From: Peribacillus folii
GTDB lineage: Bacteria; Bacillota; Bacilli; Bacillales; DSM-1321
NCBI RefSeq assembly: GCF_030271255.1
Contig: NZ_JASJOM010000008.1
Coordinates: forward strand, 62,001-126,000
Direction of reading: 5' to 3'
DNA length: 64,000 nucleotides
Positions 44,801-54,614 of the stretch are shown one piece after another. Both the position numbers and the translations under genes were made by a program. The notes below the pieces were generated by a model. It was not told the DNA's origin and searched no databases. It saw only the letters and a program-made list of their open reading frames with translations. Every line of letters starts with the position of its first letter. Positions within the stretch are counted from its first letter, which is position 1.

Positions 44801-46300
44801 TCATTTCGTTTCAAAGGTTTCTACCAATAATGCAAGCGTCCTGGCCATGACACCCGTCGCCCCGGCCGTGCATAATGCTGAACTGCTGGACGTTGTCGAT
44901 GTCCCGGCAATATCCAGATGGACCCATGGAGTCTCTTCGGCGAATTCGCCGATGAAGGCCCCGCCCATGATCGCATGTCCTGCCCCGCCTGGCGAGTTGT
45001 TCAAATCGGCTATCTTGCTATTGCGCACCCGCTCTTTGTCCTTTTCGGTAATCGGCAGCCGCCACATTGGCTCTCCAGCCTCCTCCGATGCCTTTTGGAC
45101 TTGCTCATAGAATTCAACATCATTGGTCATCGCACCTGTCATATCCATGCCCAACGCCGTTATGACACCCCCGGTTAACGTCGCTACATCAATCAGGTAT
45201 TCTGCACCATGATGTTTAGCGTAGGTCATGGCATCTGCCAATACGAGCCGACCTTCGGCATCAGTATTCAAGACCTCGATCGTTTTCCCGCTCATGGCAG
45301 TGATCACATCATCCGGCTTGAAAGCCTCGCCGCTGATCATATTATCCGTCGAAGGAATGACGGCCACGACATTTTGCTCCGGTCCCAATTCGCCGATAAT
45401 TTCCATAGCACCCAAAACGGCTGCAGCACCGCCCATATCGGTTTTCATCCCAACGATGCCTGCCTTGGTTTTCAATGAGTACCCGCCCGTATCGAAGGTG
45501 ATGCCCTTACCTACCAAGCCGATAACATCTTTCCACTCCTCTTTCCCCTGATACCTCAAGACAATCATTTTCGGCGGTTCGACCGAACCTTGATTGACGG
45601 CAAGGAGTGCTCCCATTCCAAGCTTGAGCATATCCTCCTTCTCAAGGATCTCCACTTCAAAGCCATAGCGTTCACCCAACGCGGATGAATACTCCGCCAA
45701 ATCCGTGGAGGTCAGCAGATTCCCGGGTGTGTTGACCAATGTCCTTGCGGAGTTCGTCGCCCTTCCAAAAATTCTGCCTACATGAAGTGCCGCCCCTACC
45801 TCGTCACTATCGGCATCACTATAAACCGTAATCGCTTCGATGTTTTTTTCGACCTGGTTCGATTTCTGCTTGTATCCGGCAAATTTATAAGAAGCGAGTT
45901 CGAACGCCTCCGAGCAAGCATGTGCAGCATCGAGGACGTCCAGGTTTTCAGTCGTGAATGTATCCAGGGCGATCGACAGCGTCGTCAGCTTGGATTCCGA
46001 AATCGTTTTACGCGCTTTACCGAGCGCTTCACGGAGCGTTTCGAAAGTAAGCTCTTTTTCCTTGCCCAGGCCGACAAACACCAACCTCTTCGCGCCTAAC
46101 TTGCCTAATGTATGTATTTTAACCACTGATTTTTTCTTCGAAGAGATTTCTCCAGCTTTCACCAACTCCGTCAGCTGTCCGTCCAATCGTTCATCGGCTT
46201 CCTTCCCAATGCCCGAAAACTTGATCGGTCTGTCAAACACACCCAGGACCAGGCACTCATCGATCATATCTATATTCAAGGAATCTTTAACTGTGAACAT
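44801..46300 (-). CDS. pepA: Leucyl aminopeptidase PepA (YuiE)
   Basis: This 499-aa M17 aminopeptidase has the dinuclear metal site in [14 protein letters not shown] (Lys and Asp ligands), KTDMGGAA and the signature [10 protein letters not shown]. It is a cytosolic hexamer that removes N-terminal residues in peptide turnover. GGAGGAG precedes the ATG. In B. subtilis the orthologue yuiE is next to yuiD, as here. Confidence 0.97.
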   Translation of the reverse strand: MFTVKDSLNIDMIDECLVLGVFDRPIKFSGIGKEADERLDGQLTELVKAGEISSKKKSVVKIHTLGKLGAKRLVFVGLGKEKELTFETLREALGKARKTISESKLTTLSIALDTFTTENLDVLDAAHACSEAFELASYKFAGYKQKSNQVEKNIEAITVYSDADSDEVGAALHVGRIFGRATNSARTLVNTPGNLLTSTDLAEYSSALGERYGFEVEILEKEDMLKLGMGALLAVNQGSVEPPKMIVLRYQGKEEWKDVIGLVGKGITFDTGGYSLKTKAGIVGMKTDMGGAAAVLGAMEIIGELGPEQNVVAVIPSTDNMISGEAFKPDDVITAMSGKTIEVLNTDAEGRLVLADAMTYAKHHGAEYLIDVATLTGGVITALGMDMTGAMTNDVEFYEQVQKASEEAGEPMWRLPITEKDKERVRNSKIADLNNSPGGAGHAIMGGAFIGEFAEETPWVHLDIAGTSTTSSSSALCTAGATGVMARTLALLVETFETK

Positions 46301-46581
46301 ATGCTATCTCCTCCATTCGATTACCTTCATTATAACGAAATCTTCTAAAGTTTTCGATAAATGGATTTGAAATCAATATTATTAAGGATATTGTTTAGAA
46401 AAGGTGACTTTAGAGTAATAGTATAAGAAAGATCAATTTTATCCCATAACCGGCAGGGAATCGCCAGGATTTGATGGAACTAATACTAAGCGCCCGAAAA
46501 ATCCGCTCATGCGAGGCAGGATTTCTTACTACCCATCCATGGTTTCAACGTTACTCATAATCAGAAAGAAGGCTGATACTT

Positions 46582-47064
46582 TTGGAATTATTTCTCAACT
46601 TCCCTTTGATTGCAGCATTGATTGCCATTTTCTTTGCTCAATTCATCAAGGTGCCCATCCATTACATCGCTTTTCGCAAAGTGAACTGGGCACTTATCAA
46701 CTCGACGGGCGGGATGCCCAGCTCCCACTCCGCAGCCGTGTCAGCTCTCACTGTTGCAGTAGGGATCGAAACAGGCATGGATTCACCTATATTCGCGGTT
46801 GCCGCAATCTTTGCCGTCATCACGATGTTCGATGCGACAGGCGTAAGGAGGCAGGCAGGAGAGCAGGCTGCCGTCTTGAATCAACTCGTTACGGATTTCA
46901 ATACATTTGTCGAGCAAGCAAAAAATTGGCAAAAAAAAGAAGAAAAGCAGAAGCAGCAACAATTAAAGGAACTGTTGGGCCATAAGCCAATCGAGGTATT
47001 TTTCGGAGCCTTGACCGGTGTCTTCATTGCACTTGTGCTTCACTTCTTCATTTTTCAAGGGTAG
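46582..47064 (+). CDS. yuiD: Divergent PAP2-family membrane protein YuiD
   Basis: This 160-aa membrane protein has about four hydrophobic segments and the motif INSTGGMPSSHSAAVSAL, a divergent acid-phosphatase-type sequence, with DATGVRRQAGEQA following. The function is unproven; a lipid phosphatase is possible. TTG start after AGAAGGCTGA. The downstream gene starts 9 bases after its stop. Confidence 0.9.
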   Translation: MELFLNFPLIAALIAIFFAQFIKVPIHYIAFRKVNWALINSTGGMPSSHSAAVSALTVAVGIETGMDSPIFAVAAIFAVITMFDATGVRRQAGEQAAVLNQLVTDFNTFVEQAKNWQKKEEKQKQQQLKELLGHKPIEVFFGALTGVFIALVLHFFIFQG

Positions 47065-47073
47065 GTGATACAG

Positions 47074-47865
47074 TTGAAAATAATCTCGCTTTGCCCCAGC
47101 AATACGGAACTTTGCACATATCTAGGAATCGAAGATCAGCTGATTGCCATCGACGACTACTCCGACTGGCCCGAGTCCATCCAGCACCTTCCAAAAGTCG
47201 GGCCGGATTTATCGATCGATATCGACCATGTGGAATCATTGAAACCTGATTTAATATTGGCTTCATTAAGTGTACCCGGCATGGAAAAGAATATTGAGGC
47301 ATTAAAAAAACGGAACCTTCCCCATATCATCTTCAATCCGCAATCCCTTGAAGATATCGCCAGGGATTTGCTTACCTTGGGGGAGGCGACGGACCATCGA
47401 AATGAAGCGGAAAAACAGGCTGCCAAATTCAGAAGCACCATCCTTCGCTATCAAGACGCCGCCGATAAAATCGAAACGAAGCCATCCCTTTATTGGGAGT
47501 GGTGGCCCAACCCCTTATTCAGTCCGGGCGGGGTCAATTGGTTATCCGAAATCAGCCGTCTGGCGGGAGGATATAACCTTTTTGAAGAAGTTGACCTTGC
47601 AAGCATCCAAATCACTTCCGAAGAGGTCATCGAAAAGGACCCCGACCACATTTGCTTGGCATGGGTCGGGGTTCCTTTACGCAAAGTGAACCCGGGGCTT
47701 GTCAAGAAACGGACGGGGTGGAACGATATGAAGGCAGTAAGCAACAACAATATCCACATCATGGAAGAACCCTTATTCTGCCGTCCATCCCCGCGTTTAT
47801 TGGATGGACTGTCCAAGCTGGCCAGGACCCTGCATCCTAACGCCTTCAATCACATAAAGATATGA
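47074..47865 (+). CDS. BtuF-like cobalamin/metal-binding protein without signal peptide
   Basis: This 263-aa class III periplasmic-binding-fold protein (IISLCPSNTELCTYLG at the start, SIDIDHVESLKPDLILAS, SRLAGGYNLFEE) resembles BtuF but has no signal peptide or lipobox, so it is probably cytosolic. No ABC permease genes adjoin it. GGTAGGTGAT best fits TTG 47074. It probably shares a transcript with yuiD. Confidence 0.82.
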   Translation: MKIISLCPSNTELCTYLGIEDQLIAIDDYSDWPESIQHLPKVGPDLSIDIDHVESLKPDLILASLSVPGMEKNIEALKKRNLPHIIFNPQSLEDIARDLLTLGEATDHRNEAEKQAAKFRSTILRYQDAADKIETKPSLYWEWWPNPLFSPGGVNWLSEISRLAGGYNLFEEVDLASIQITSEEVIEKDPDHICLAWVGVPLRKVNPGLVKKRTGWNDMKAVSNNNIHIMEEPLFCRPSPRLLDGLSKLARTLHPNAFNHIKI

Positions 47866-47872
47866 CATGATG

Positions 47873-47901
47873 AAAAGGCTGCCCCTTCTTAAGGGCAGCC
47901 T
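47873..47901 (-). terminator. Terminator of yuiC
   Basis: AGGCTGCCC pairs with GGGCAGCCT; the AAAA at 47872-47875 gives T residues on the minus strand. Confidence 0.7.
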
Positions 47902-47930
47902 AATGCTGTGGGGAAACCATTTAAGCATGA

Positions 47931-48623
47931 TTAAAACGCAAAGGATGATACATGCTTTTTCAACGCCTGTTCGTCCATTTTATGCTTGAATACCTGCCTG
48001 TTCTTCGCTTCATTCAGCTTGCTCAGCTGTTCCTCAGACAATGCGCCGGTCCCTTTTTGCACAACATAAACCTCAAGGGTTTTCTTGCCCCAGTTATCAT
48101 ACACATCCTGTACCGTTTCATAATAGAGGTCAAGGTGATTGCCCTTGATCGCTCCCCCCTTGTCGGCTACCACTCCATAGCCATAGCCAGGAATCCAGAG
48201 AATGGTTCCGAGCGGGAAGACGGCCAGGTCCGCGGCGATGGTGGAGAACACATCCCGTTTCACCTTCACTCCGGAATAGGTAATGCCATAGGAAGGGCTT
48301 TCCGGGTTTTTTCCGGTTGATTCATAGCCGGCTGTATACCCTGTAGCGAGCACTTCATGCTTAGGATACTTCAAAAGCTCGATGCCTTCCTCTATTGTCA
48401 CCGGTCCATCACTGCTGGAAGCAGATGCCACTAATGTTGCCGTATGCTCCCCCGTATGGATGGTTTTGTATTCAAGCCCGAGCAATCGATGCTGTTTCAT
48501 CGTCTCTTCGTATGGGTCAGTCTCAAGTTCAGCCCCAAAAACATGATTCAAGGTCGAGTCGATGGCCAAGATAAATAATATGATAATAGCAACCCTCAAA
48601 AATAATGCCTTACATATCTTCAT
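47931..48623 (-). CDS. yuiC: 3D-domain cell-wall protein YuiC
   Basis: This 230-aa secreted or membrane-anchored protein has an N-terminal hydrophobic segment (about residues 7-26, ending near FGAE) and a C-terminal 3D domain with the three aspartates in [14 protein letters not shown] and HLDLYY. YuiC is a stationary-phase muralytic enzyme of the Sps type. ATG 48623 follows GGAAGGAA; the frame extends upstream without a ribosome binding site. Confidence 0.9.
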   Translation of the reverse strand: MKICKALFLRVAIIILFILAIDSTLNHVFGAELETDPYEETMKQHRLLGLEYKTIHTGEHTATLVASASSSDGPVTIEEGIELLKYPKHEVLATGYTAGYESTGKNPESPSYGITYSGVKVKRDVFSTIAADLAVFPLGTILWIPGYGYGVVADKGGAIKGNHLDLYYETVQDVYDNWGKKTLEVYVVQKGTGALSEEQLSKLNEAKNRQVFKHKMDEQALKKHVSSFAF

Positions 48624-48714
48624 ATGTATTCCTTCCACTCCTCTCACAAGGATATTAGTTCCCTTTCCAGAGAGAAAGTATTCATAAACCGGCAAAACAA
48701 CCTTTTTTCCAAAC

Positions 48715-48743
48715 AAAAAAGGACCGTCCATGAAGACGATCCT
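48715..48743 (-). terminator. Terminator of yuiB
   Basis: AGGACCGTC pairs imperfectly with GACGATCCT; an A run on the plus strand gives the T tract. Confidence 0.7.
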
Positions 48744-48749
48744 CTTCGA

Positions 48750-49067
48750 TCAAAACATTTGATATCCTTTTTTCCTTAACGTTTTAATGACCACACCAGC
48801 CAAAACGGCGCCAAGCAGCCCGCTTGATAATATGATGATGTCTGCCGAGTGCAAGGATGTAAGGCTCGTCCCAAGGCTTGAAAAGGACATTCCCGGGTTT
48901 CGGAAATATTCGATCAGCTTCGTTTCATTGACAATGACGATGAAGACGATCGGAAACAAAATGACCATGATCCATGATGAACGAAAAAGCATATTGAGCA
49001 AAAAGCCAATTCCGAAAAACAGTATGAAAAATAAGAGTATTGAGATAATTAAAACGGGCAATGGCAT
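48750..49067 (-). CDS. yuiB: Membrane protein YuiB
   Basis: This 105-aa protein has three hydrophobic segments (about residues 5-27, 32-50 and 75-95) and matches B. subtilis YuiB in length and position. Function unknown. AAGGAGGG precedes ATG 49067; the GTG at 49097 is upstream of that site. Confidence 0.85.
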   Translation of the reverse strand: MPLPVLIISILLFFILFFGIGFLLNMLFRSSWIMVILFPIVFIVIVNETKLIEYFRNPGMSFSSLGTSLTSLHSADIIILSSGLLGAVLAGVVIKTLRKKGYQMF

Positions 49068-49175
49068 ATGATTCTTGACCCTCCTTAAAAGCGACACCTT
49101 TAGTTTACTGAAAAAATAATTGCCCCGTCAACGACTTGATTCCAAATAATTCCGAGTGGAATATATTTACCCAAT

Positions 49176-49658
49176 TCACATGAATAATTTATACGCTGTA
49201 TAACCAAAATGATCGCCAGGGTTCAATCCATCAAGCATCTTTTGCATCCTTTCCTTTTTGAAAGCCAATAGCTGCTCCAATAGCAACGACTGCTTGCCCT
49301 CCTGCATCAGCAAATCAGGCTCATAAAATCTGGCTTCAAACAATTCATCCAATTGAGCGGTGACCTCGAAGCTGAGCGGTTTAAGTAAGAATACCAGCAT
49401 ATTATCACTGATTTCCCCTTTGATGACCCCGCTTCTCACGCCTATCATGCCTTCGATTTCCGCATGAATGCCCGTTTCCTCGAACACTTCCCTTACAACG
49501 GCCTCATCAACGGTTTCATCATTTTTGACAAACCCTGCAGGGAGCGACCATTGCCCTTTCAACCCGCCATACCTTTTGTTCACGACAAGCCATTCGCCTT
49601 TGTCGGATACTACCAGGCCAGACACTGCCAGCCAAACGTTTTTGCACCGTTCCACCAA
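49176..49658 (-). CDS. Nudix hydrolase
   Basis: This protein of about 160 aa has the Nudix box GFVKNDETVDEAVVREVFEE-TG (with the REVxEE core), preceded by YGGLKGQWSLPA. It would hydrolyse a nucleoside-diphosphate-linked substrate that cannot be named from sequence. AGGAG overlaps an ATG at 49667, so a TTG at 49658 is preferred. Confidence 0.87.
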   Translation of the reverse strand: MVERCKNVWLAVSGLVVSDKGEWLVVNKRYGGLKGQWSLPAGFVKNDETVDEAVVREVFEETGIHAEIEGMIGVRSGVIKGEISDNMLVFLLKPLSFEVTAQLDELFEARFYEPDLLMQEGKQSLLLEQLLAFKKERMQKMLDGLNPGDHFGYTAYKLFM

Positions 49659-49773
49659 GCTCCACATCTCCTATCATCTTTTTAAGCAAACTACTATTAT
49701 TCAGCATCCATCGCTGCCGATAAAAAGCCATTCAGAGACGATCCCCAAATGGCCTTAGTTTATAGACAAAAAA

Positions 49774-50991
49774 TCAAAGAATGTTGAACTTGCCTTTTTT
49801 TGCGACAAGGGAAGGACCGCCGATCATTAACAACGCCCTGTTATCGACCATTTTCTTCAAGAAGGATGCGGTCTTTCCAGTGACCTTCTTACCGAACACG
49901 ACGCCAATTGCATTGTCATCGCCAAGTGAACAGACCGTTCCTTTATTCTCGAAAGTGAACGTGTCAAGGTCATTTTCATTACGGACCAGCTTAGTCAGGT
50001 TCTTCGCGATGACCTCACCCTGCTGCATGGCGATTTGGGCAGTAGGCGGATAGGGACGGTTGATTTCTTCATTGATGATCAGCGCACAATCACCAACGAT
50101 GAAGATATCGTCATGCCCAGGGGCCCGCATATCTAGATTCACTTTAATTCGCCCGCGCATGGCTTCGAATCCGGAAGCCTCGATCACGGAGTTACCGCGG
50201 ACGCCAGCTGCCCAAACCACGGTACCCGCCTTGATCTCCTCCACTTCTTCTCCCCCTTTTGATACGATGATGCCTTCAGGCGTCGCCCCCTTGATGGGAG
50301 TGCCGATTTTGAATTCCACGCCCTTTTTTTCAAGATATGAAACGGCATAGTCCACCAGCTCCGGATCGAAGCCGGGAAGGACGGCCGGGGCGGCCTCCAC
50401 ACAGTACATGCGGACCTTTTGGAAATCAATATCGTATTCTTTGCATAGATCGGGGACACGGTTTGCCAATTCGCCAAGAAACTCGATTCCGGTAAATCCG
50501 GCTCCCCCGACAACGATGGTCAAGCGGTCCTCATTCTTTTCTGCCTCGGAACTGTAAGTAGCGAATTGCAATTGGATATGATCACGGATTTCACGTGCAG
50601 TATTCACGTTGGAGATGGAGAAGGCATACTCCTTCAGCCCTTTGATTCCGAATGTTTCCGATTCTGGACCAAGCCCGATCACAAGATAATCATAAGATAC
50701 TTCACCGTTTTCAAGAATGACCTTTTTGCGATCCGTCTTCACTTCCAAAACGGAAGCCTGGATGAATTTCACTTTGCTGCCGTTAATGACACTTTTAATC
50801 GGATAGCGGACACGATCATGATGAAGCGTCCCGGCAGATGCTTCATGCAGCCATGTAGTCTCATAGTGATAATCATTTTTGTTGACCAATACGATTTCTG
50901 CTTCATTCTGTCCCAGTGCCTTTTGCAAACGAGTAACGGTCATCAACCCGCCATAACCCGCACCTAACACAACGATAGTTGGCTTTTTCAA
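49774..50991 (-). CDS. yumB: Type II NADH dehydrogenase YumB
   Basis: This 405-aa NDH-2-like flavoprotein has two Rossmann motifs, [16 protein letters not shown] at the N-terminus (FAD) and [17 protein letters not shown] near residue 160 (NADH), and [14 protein letters not shown]. It oxidises NADH with quinone at the membrane without pumping protons. The N-terminus aligned from memory with B. subtilis YumB places the start at TTG 50991. A Rex/FNR-like box lies upstream. Confidence 0.92.
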   Translation of the reverse strand: MKKPTIVVLGAGYGGLMTVTRLQKALGQNEAEIVLVNKNDYHYETTWLHEASAGTLHHDRVRYPIKSVINGSKVKFIQASVLEVKTDRKKVILENGEVSYDYLVIGLGPESETFGIKGLKEYAFSISNVNTAREIRDHIQLQFATYSSEAEKNEDRLTIVVGGAGFTGIEFLGELANRVPDLCKEYDIDFQKVRMYCVEAAPAVLPGFDPELVDYAVSYLEKKGVEFKIGTPIKGATPEGIIVSKGGEEVEEIKAGTVVWAAGVRGNSVIEASGFEAMRGRIKVNLDMRAPGHDDIFIVGDCALIINEEINRPYPPTAQIAMQQGEVIAKNLTKLVRNENDLDTFTFENKGTVCSLGDDNAIGVVFGKKVTGKTASFLKKMVDNRALLMIGGPSLVAKKGKFNIL

Positions 50992-51389
50992 AGGAATCCG
51001 TCCACCTTTACGATTTTTTCTTGTGCTGCTTCCCATACCTGCAATCTATTTTCTATCTTATTAACCTCCATTATAAAAAGCACCCTTATGCATATGTGAC
51101 CCATTTCACGTAACACTTCATATTTGTAATAAATGAACTATAAGTAAATATTAGTCTTTTTCGATAATTTTTTCAAGTAAGAACCTGGTCGTTTCCTCTC
51201 TGTTAAAAGCCCATTTACAGGGATTTTTCACCGGTATTTCATACACTTAAAACGAGTGCCAAGACTGCTGTTGAAGTGCAGCGGGATAATAGTCGAAACT
51301 TTCTAACTTTTTTCTCGTTTTTTCAAAGTTCATCTATGGTAAAATAAGAGAATATATTTCAGCAAACCTAGTATATCGGAGGGATAAAG
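50992..51389. other. Divergent regulatory region yumB / yumC
   Basis: A non-coding region of about 398 bases between divergent flavoprotein genes. It holds a candidate -10 for yumB (TATAAT on the minus strand, 51070-51075), the dyad at 51094, and the TTG/ribosome binding site of yumC at its right edge. Nothing else stands out. Confidence 0.6.
51094..51111. promoter_or_regulatory. TGTGA-N6-TCAC dyad (Rex or CRP/FNR type)
   Basis: ATGTGACCCATTTCACGT fits both the Rex operator (TTGTGAA-N4-TTCACAA) and the CRP/FNR consensus (TGTGA-N6-TCACA) with one mismatch in the latter. Its centre is about 27 bases upstream of the yumB -10, near position -40, the location of class II CRP/FNR sites and also one where a repressor would cover the -35. 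Confidence 0.55.
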
Positions 51390-52382
51390 TTGGAAGTTAA
51401 CGAAAAGGTTTATGATATCACCATCATTGGCGGAGGTCCGGTTGGATTATTCACCGCATTTTACGGCGGCATGAGGCAGGCATCGGTAAAAATCATCGAA
51501 AGCCTCCCACAATTAGGCGGGCAATTATCTGCCCTTTATCCTGAGAAATACATTTATGATATCGCTGGTTTCCCTAAAGTGCGCGCACAGGAGCTAGTGA
51601 ATAACCTGAAAGAACAAATGGCAAAGTTCGAACAGACCATTGTCCTCGAGCAAGCCGTGCAAGAAGTGGAAAAACAAGCAGACGGGGTCTTCAAGTTAAC
51701 GACTGATAAAGAAATCCATTATTCCAAGACCATCATCATCACAGCTGGCAATGGTGCATTCCAACCACGCCGCATTGAAATAGATGAGGCAAGAGCATAT
51801 GAAAGCAGCAACCTTCACTATTTCATCGACGATCTCAACCATTTCACAGGCAAGAAGGTTGCCGTTTTCGGAGGCGGTGATTCCGCTGTGGATTGGGCGC
51901 TCATGCTGGAGCCAATCGCCGAAAAGGTGAGCATCATCCATAGAAGGGATAAATTCCGTGCCCACGAGCATAGCGTGGAAAACCTTAAAAATTCAAAGGT
52001 AGACATCCTGACTCCATACATACCGGCAGATCTGATCGGCACTGAAGGACGGATCCACACAGTTGCCATCAAGGATCCCAAGGGCGAAGATACAGAAACC
52101 CTTGATGTGGATGCAGTCATCGTCAATTACGGCTTCGTATCCTCCCTCGGTCCGATCAAAAATTGGGGACTGGATATCCAGCGGAACAGCATCTTGGTCA
52201 ACTCCAAAATGGAAACGAATATCCCCGGCATATATGCTGCTGGCGACATCGCAACCTATGACGGCAAAGTTAAATTGATTGCGAGCGGCTTCGGCGAAGC
52301 CCCCACTGCGGTCAATCACGCCAAGCAATATATCGATCCAAAAGCAAAGGTCCAGCCTATGCATAGCTCCTCGATGTTCTAA
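51390..52382 (+). CDS. yumC: Ferredoxin-NADP+ reductase YumC
   Basis: This 330-aa thioredoxin-reductase-like flavoprotein has [14 protein letters not shown] (FAD) and [15 protein letters not shown] (NADPH) but lacks the CxxC redox pair, which marks the YumC type of ferredoxin-NADP+ reductase. TTG start after CGGAGGG. The gene is single, with a strong terminator. Confidence 0.95.
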   Translation: MEVNEKVYDITIIGGGPVGLFTAFYGGMRQASVKIIESLPQLGGQLSALYPEKYIYDIAGFPKVRAQELVNNLKEQMAKFEQTIVLEQAVQEVEKQADGVFKLTTDKEIHYSKTIIITAGNGAFQPRRIEIDEARAYESSNLHYFIDDLNHFTGKKVAVFGGGDSAVDWALMLEPIAEKVSIIHRRDKFRAHEHSVENLKNSKVDILTPYIPADLIGTEGRIHTVAIKDPKGEDTETLDVDAVIVNYGFVSSLGPIKNWGLDIQRNSILVNSKMETNIPGIYAAGDIATYDGKVKLIASGFGEAPTAVNHAKQYIDPKAKVQPMHSSSMF

Positions 52383-52397
52383 TAAACCTATCACGGC

Positions 52398-52437
52398 AAA
52401 AAGGTTCCGGAATGATCTCCCTTCCGGAACCTTTTTT
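52398..52437 (+). terminator. Terminator of yumC
   Basis: AAAAAGGTTCCGGA pairs with TCCGGAACCTTTTT. Confidence 0.9.
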
Positions 52438-52661
52438 CTGGGATTCAGAGAATGTTTTGGGAATGATCCATTCAGAGTGAAACGGCTTCCAAACTCCCTG
52501 TTCGTTCAGCACCTCTCCCCCCTATATCCGGCATGTTATCCCCAATTACAGCCATGTGGATAACATTTTCCATTCTTGCCGTTAGTTGTCCACATGTGCT
52601 TAACCTCTAAATTCAAAGGGTAAAGAAGAGGAGAAGATTCAGAAAGGAGATCGAATACACT

Positions 52662-53303
52662 ATGAATATTTTAATTGCAGGAGCTAATGGGGCGACCGGA
52701 AGGATGATCATTAAAGAATTATCAACAAATCCGGAAATGAATGTTTACGGAATGATCAGGAATGAAGATCAAGCTCAAACGATAAAAGAACTCGGCGGAC
52801 ATCCCATCCTTGCCGATTTAGAGGGAAATGTGGACAAAGCAGTGGATAACATGGAAGCGATCATCTTCGCGGCAGGCTCGGGACCAAAAACGGGACCGGA
52901 TAAGACGACGGCTGTGGATAAGCTCGGAGCGATTAAACTCGTTGATGCCGCCAAGAAGAACGGAATCGATCGCTTTGTGATGCTGAGCTCAGTCGGCTCT
53001 GATAATCCAGGACAAGCTCAAGGCAGCATGCGTCACTATCTTGAAGCAAAGCACGATGCCGATGAACATTTAAAAGCAAGCGGACTGACTTACACCATTG
53101 TCCGCCCAGTTGCTTTGACCAATGACCAAGCTTTAGGCAAAATCCTTGCAGCACGAAAAGTGGACCATACCGACAAATCCATTCCAAGAGCCGATGTCGC
53201 CTCCGTTCTGGCCCAATCCGTCACAGAGGAAAGTACGTTCAATAAGACATTCGAGATTTTAAGCGGTGACCTGCCAATCAGGGAAGCATTGAAAGATAGT
53301 TAA
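52662..53303 (+). CDS. NAD(P)-binding atypical SDR, YhfK type
   Basis: This 213-aa protein has the extended-SDR nucleotide motif AGANGATGRMI at the N-terminus, FVMLSSVGSDNPG, and a YLEAKHDADE stretch with a Tyr-x3-Lys-like pair. It resembles B. subtilis YhfK. The reaction is unknown; members bind NAD(P) and may act on stress-related carbonyls. GAAAGGAG precedes the ATG. Confidence 0.88.
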   Translation: MNILIAGANGATGRMIIKELSTNPEMNVYGMIRNEDQAQTIKELGGHPILADLEGNVDKAVDNMEAIIFAAGSGPKTGPDKTTAVDKLGAIKLVDAAKKNGIDRFVMLSSVGSDNPGQAQGSMRHYLEAKHDADEHLKASGLTYTIVRPVALTNDQALGKILAARKVDHTDKSIPRADVASVLAQSVTEESTFNKTFEILSGDLPIREALKDS

Positions 53304-53328
53304 GGTCAAAATTAAGCAGGGTATAGTG

Positions 53329-53365
53329 ATCAACAGGGGACAAATTGAATTTGTCCCCTGTTGAT
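53329..53365 (+). terminator. Long hairpin after the YhfK-like gene
   Basis: Exact 18-base arms (53329-53346 and 53348-53365; ATCAACAGGGGACAAATT) around one base. Only a short T-rich tail follows, so termination is likely but not certain. Confidence 0.6.
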
Positions 53366-53399
53366 TTCATTAAAAAATCTCCAATCGTTTTCAGCCCGA

Positions 53400-53950
53400 G
53401 TATTTTTCGGGCTTTCGCGGAGTTTTTCAGCCTTTCGATCACTTTTTTCGGCCGTTTGCGCAGTTTTTCCGACCTTTCGATCACTTTTTCCGGCCGTTCG
53501 ATCGCTTTTTCCGGCCATTTGCGCAGTTTTTCCGACCTTTCGATCACTTTTTCCGGCCGTTTGCGCAGTTTTTCCGACCTTTCGATCACTTTTTCCGGCC
53601 GTTTGCGCAGTTTTTCCGGCCTTTCGATCACTTTTTCCGACCATTTGCGCAGTTTTCCGACCTTTCGATCACTTTTTCCGGCCGTTTGTGCAGTTTTTCC
53701 GCCTTTCGATCACTTTTTTCGGCCGTTTGTGTTGTTATTCCGGCCGTTCAATCGCTTTTTCCGGCCGTTTGCCCAGTTTTTCCGCCTTCCTATCGCTTTT
53801 TCCGGCCGTTTGCGCAGTTTTTCCGACCTTTCGATCGCTTTTTCCGGCCATTTGCGCAGTTTTCCGGCCTTTCGATCACTTTTTCCGGCCGTTGCGTTGT
53901 TTTTCCGGCCTTTCGATCACTTTTTCCGGCCGTTGCGTTGTTTTTTCGGC
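53400..53950. repeat. Second 21-bp-period tandem array
   Basis: About 26 units of 21 bp, beginning TTTTTCCGGCC or TTTTTCCGACC and ending alternately TTTCGATCAC or TTTGCGCAG, so that 42-bp pairs often recur. A few units have lost one base. Frames are open on both strands (repeats such as KLRKRPEK on the minus strand and FPAVCAVF on the plus strand), but no start with ribosome binding site or codon bias supports a gene. The sequence is unrelated to the array at 94-742 although the period is the same. Confidence 0.88.
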
Positions 53951-53994
53951 CGATCGGGATGAGCAGGTTCCGAAACTCCTTTCACTCAAAACTA

Positions 53995-54022
53995 AGGAGG
54001 GCACTTGTTAAAGTGCCCTCCT
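53995..54022 (-). terminator. Terminator of yutM
   Basis: AGGAGGGCAC pairs with GTGCCCTCCT around an 8-base loop, 22 bases after the yutM stop. Confidence 0.75.
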
Positions 54023-54043
54023 GTTCTGAACTATTAAGGTTTC

Positions 54044-54406
54044 TTAGCAATTCTCCGGCGTCCCTGCGTTCTTGGCCGTTTTGAAGGATGATCCGCATCC
54101 GCATGACGCGATGGCATTCGGGTTTTCGATCGTGAAGCCTCCGCCCATCATCGTTTGTTTATAATCAATGACTGTGCCATTCAATATATCAGCATCCTCG
54201 TTGTTCACAAGGATTTTAATTTCAAACTGTTCCAGCTGGGCATCTTTTTCTCCTGCCTCTTCTTCAAAACCCATCCCGTAGGATAATCCACTGCAGCCTC
54301 CGCCTTTAACGGCCACCCTTAAAAAGGATCCCTCTTCCCCATTGTGTTTCATCATTTCTTTTATCTGAAAAGCGGCAGCTTCCGTTATATTAACAACATC
54401 ACTCAC
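54044..54406 (-). CDS. yutM: A-type iron-sulfur carrier YutM
   Basis: This 120-aa IscA/ErpA-family protein has the three cluster-binding cysteines in GGGCSGLSYG and SCGCGSSF. It accepts Fe-S clusters and transfers them to apo-proteins. GTG start behind AAGGAGGG. The neighbours yutI (NifU-like) and yuzD suggest an Fe-S neighbourhood. Confidence 0.93.
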   Translation of the reverse strand: MSDVVNITEAAAFQIKEMMKHNGEEGSFLRVAVKGGGCSGLSYGMGFEEEAGEKDAQLEQFEIKILVNNEDADILNGTVIDYKQTMMGGGFTIENPNAIASCGCGSSFKTAKNAGTPENC

Positions 54407-54614
54407 AATAAATCCCTCCTTCTTATGTTATGTGAGATAGACCATTTCTTCTTATAGTATATACCAAAGAATTTCCTGCGCTCAATCTTCCAGCTTAAAA
54501 AATTCGGAATTCCCCCGTCGATTTTACCAACATTAGCAACAATATAGTTTATAATAGGCATAAGGAATCATGCACTTAGACTCACATAAACCTTGATGCA
54601 AGGAGGGATTTCCC

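Noticed and set aside
53278-54084. Open frames inside the second array (KLRKRPEK and FPAVCAVF repeats)
   Set aside because: Same reasoning: repeat-derived frames on both strands, no start signal, and overlap with the end of the YhfK-like gene and yutM.
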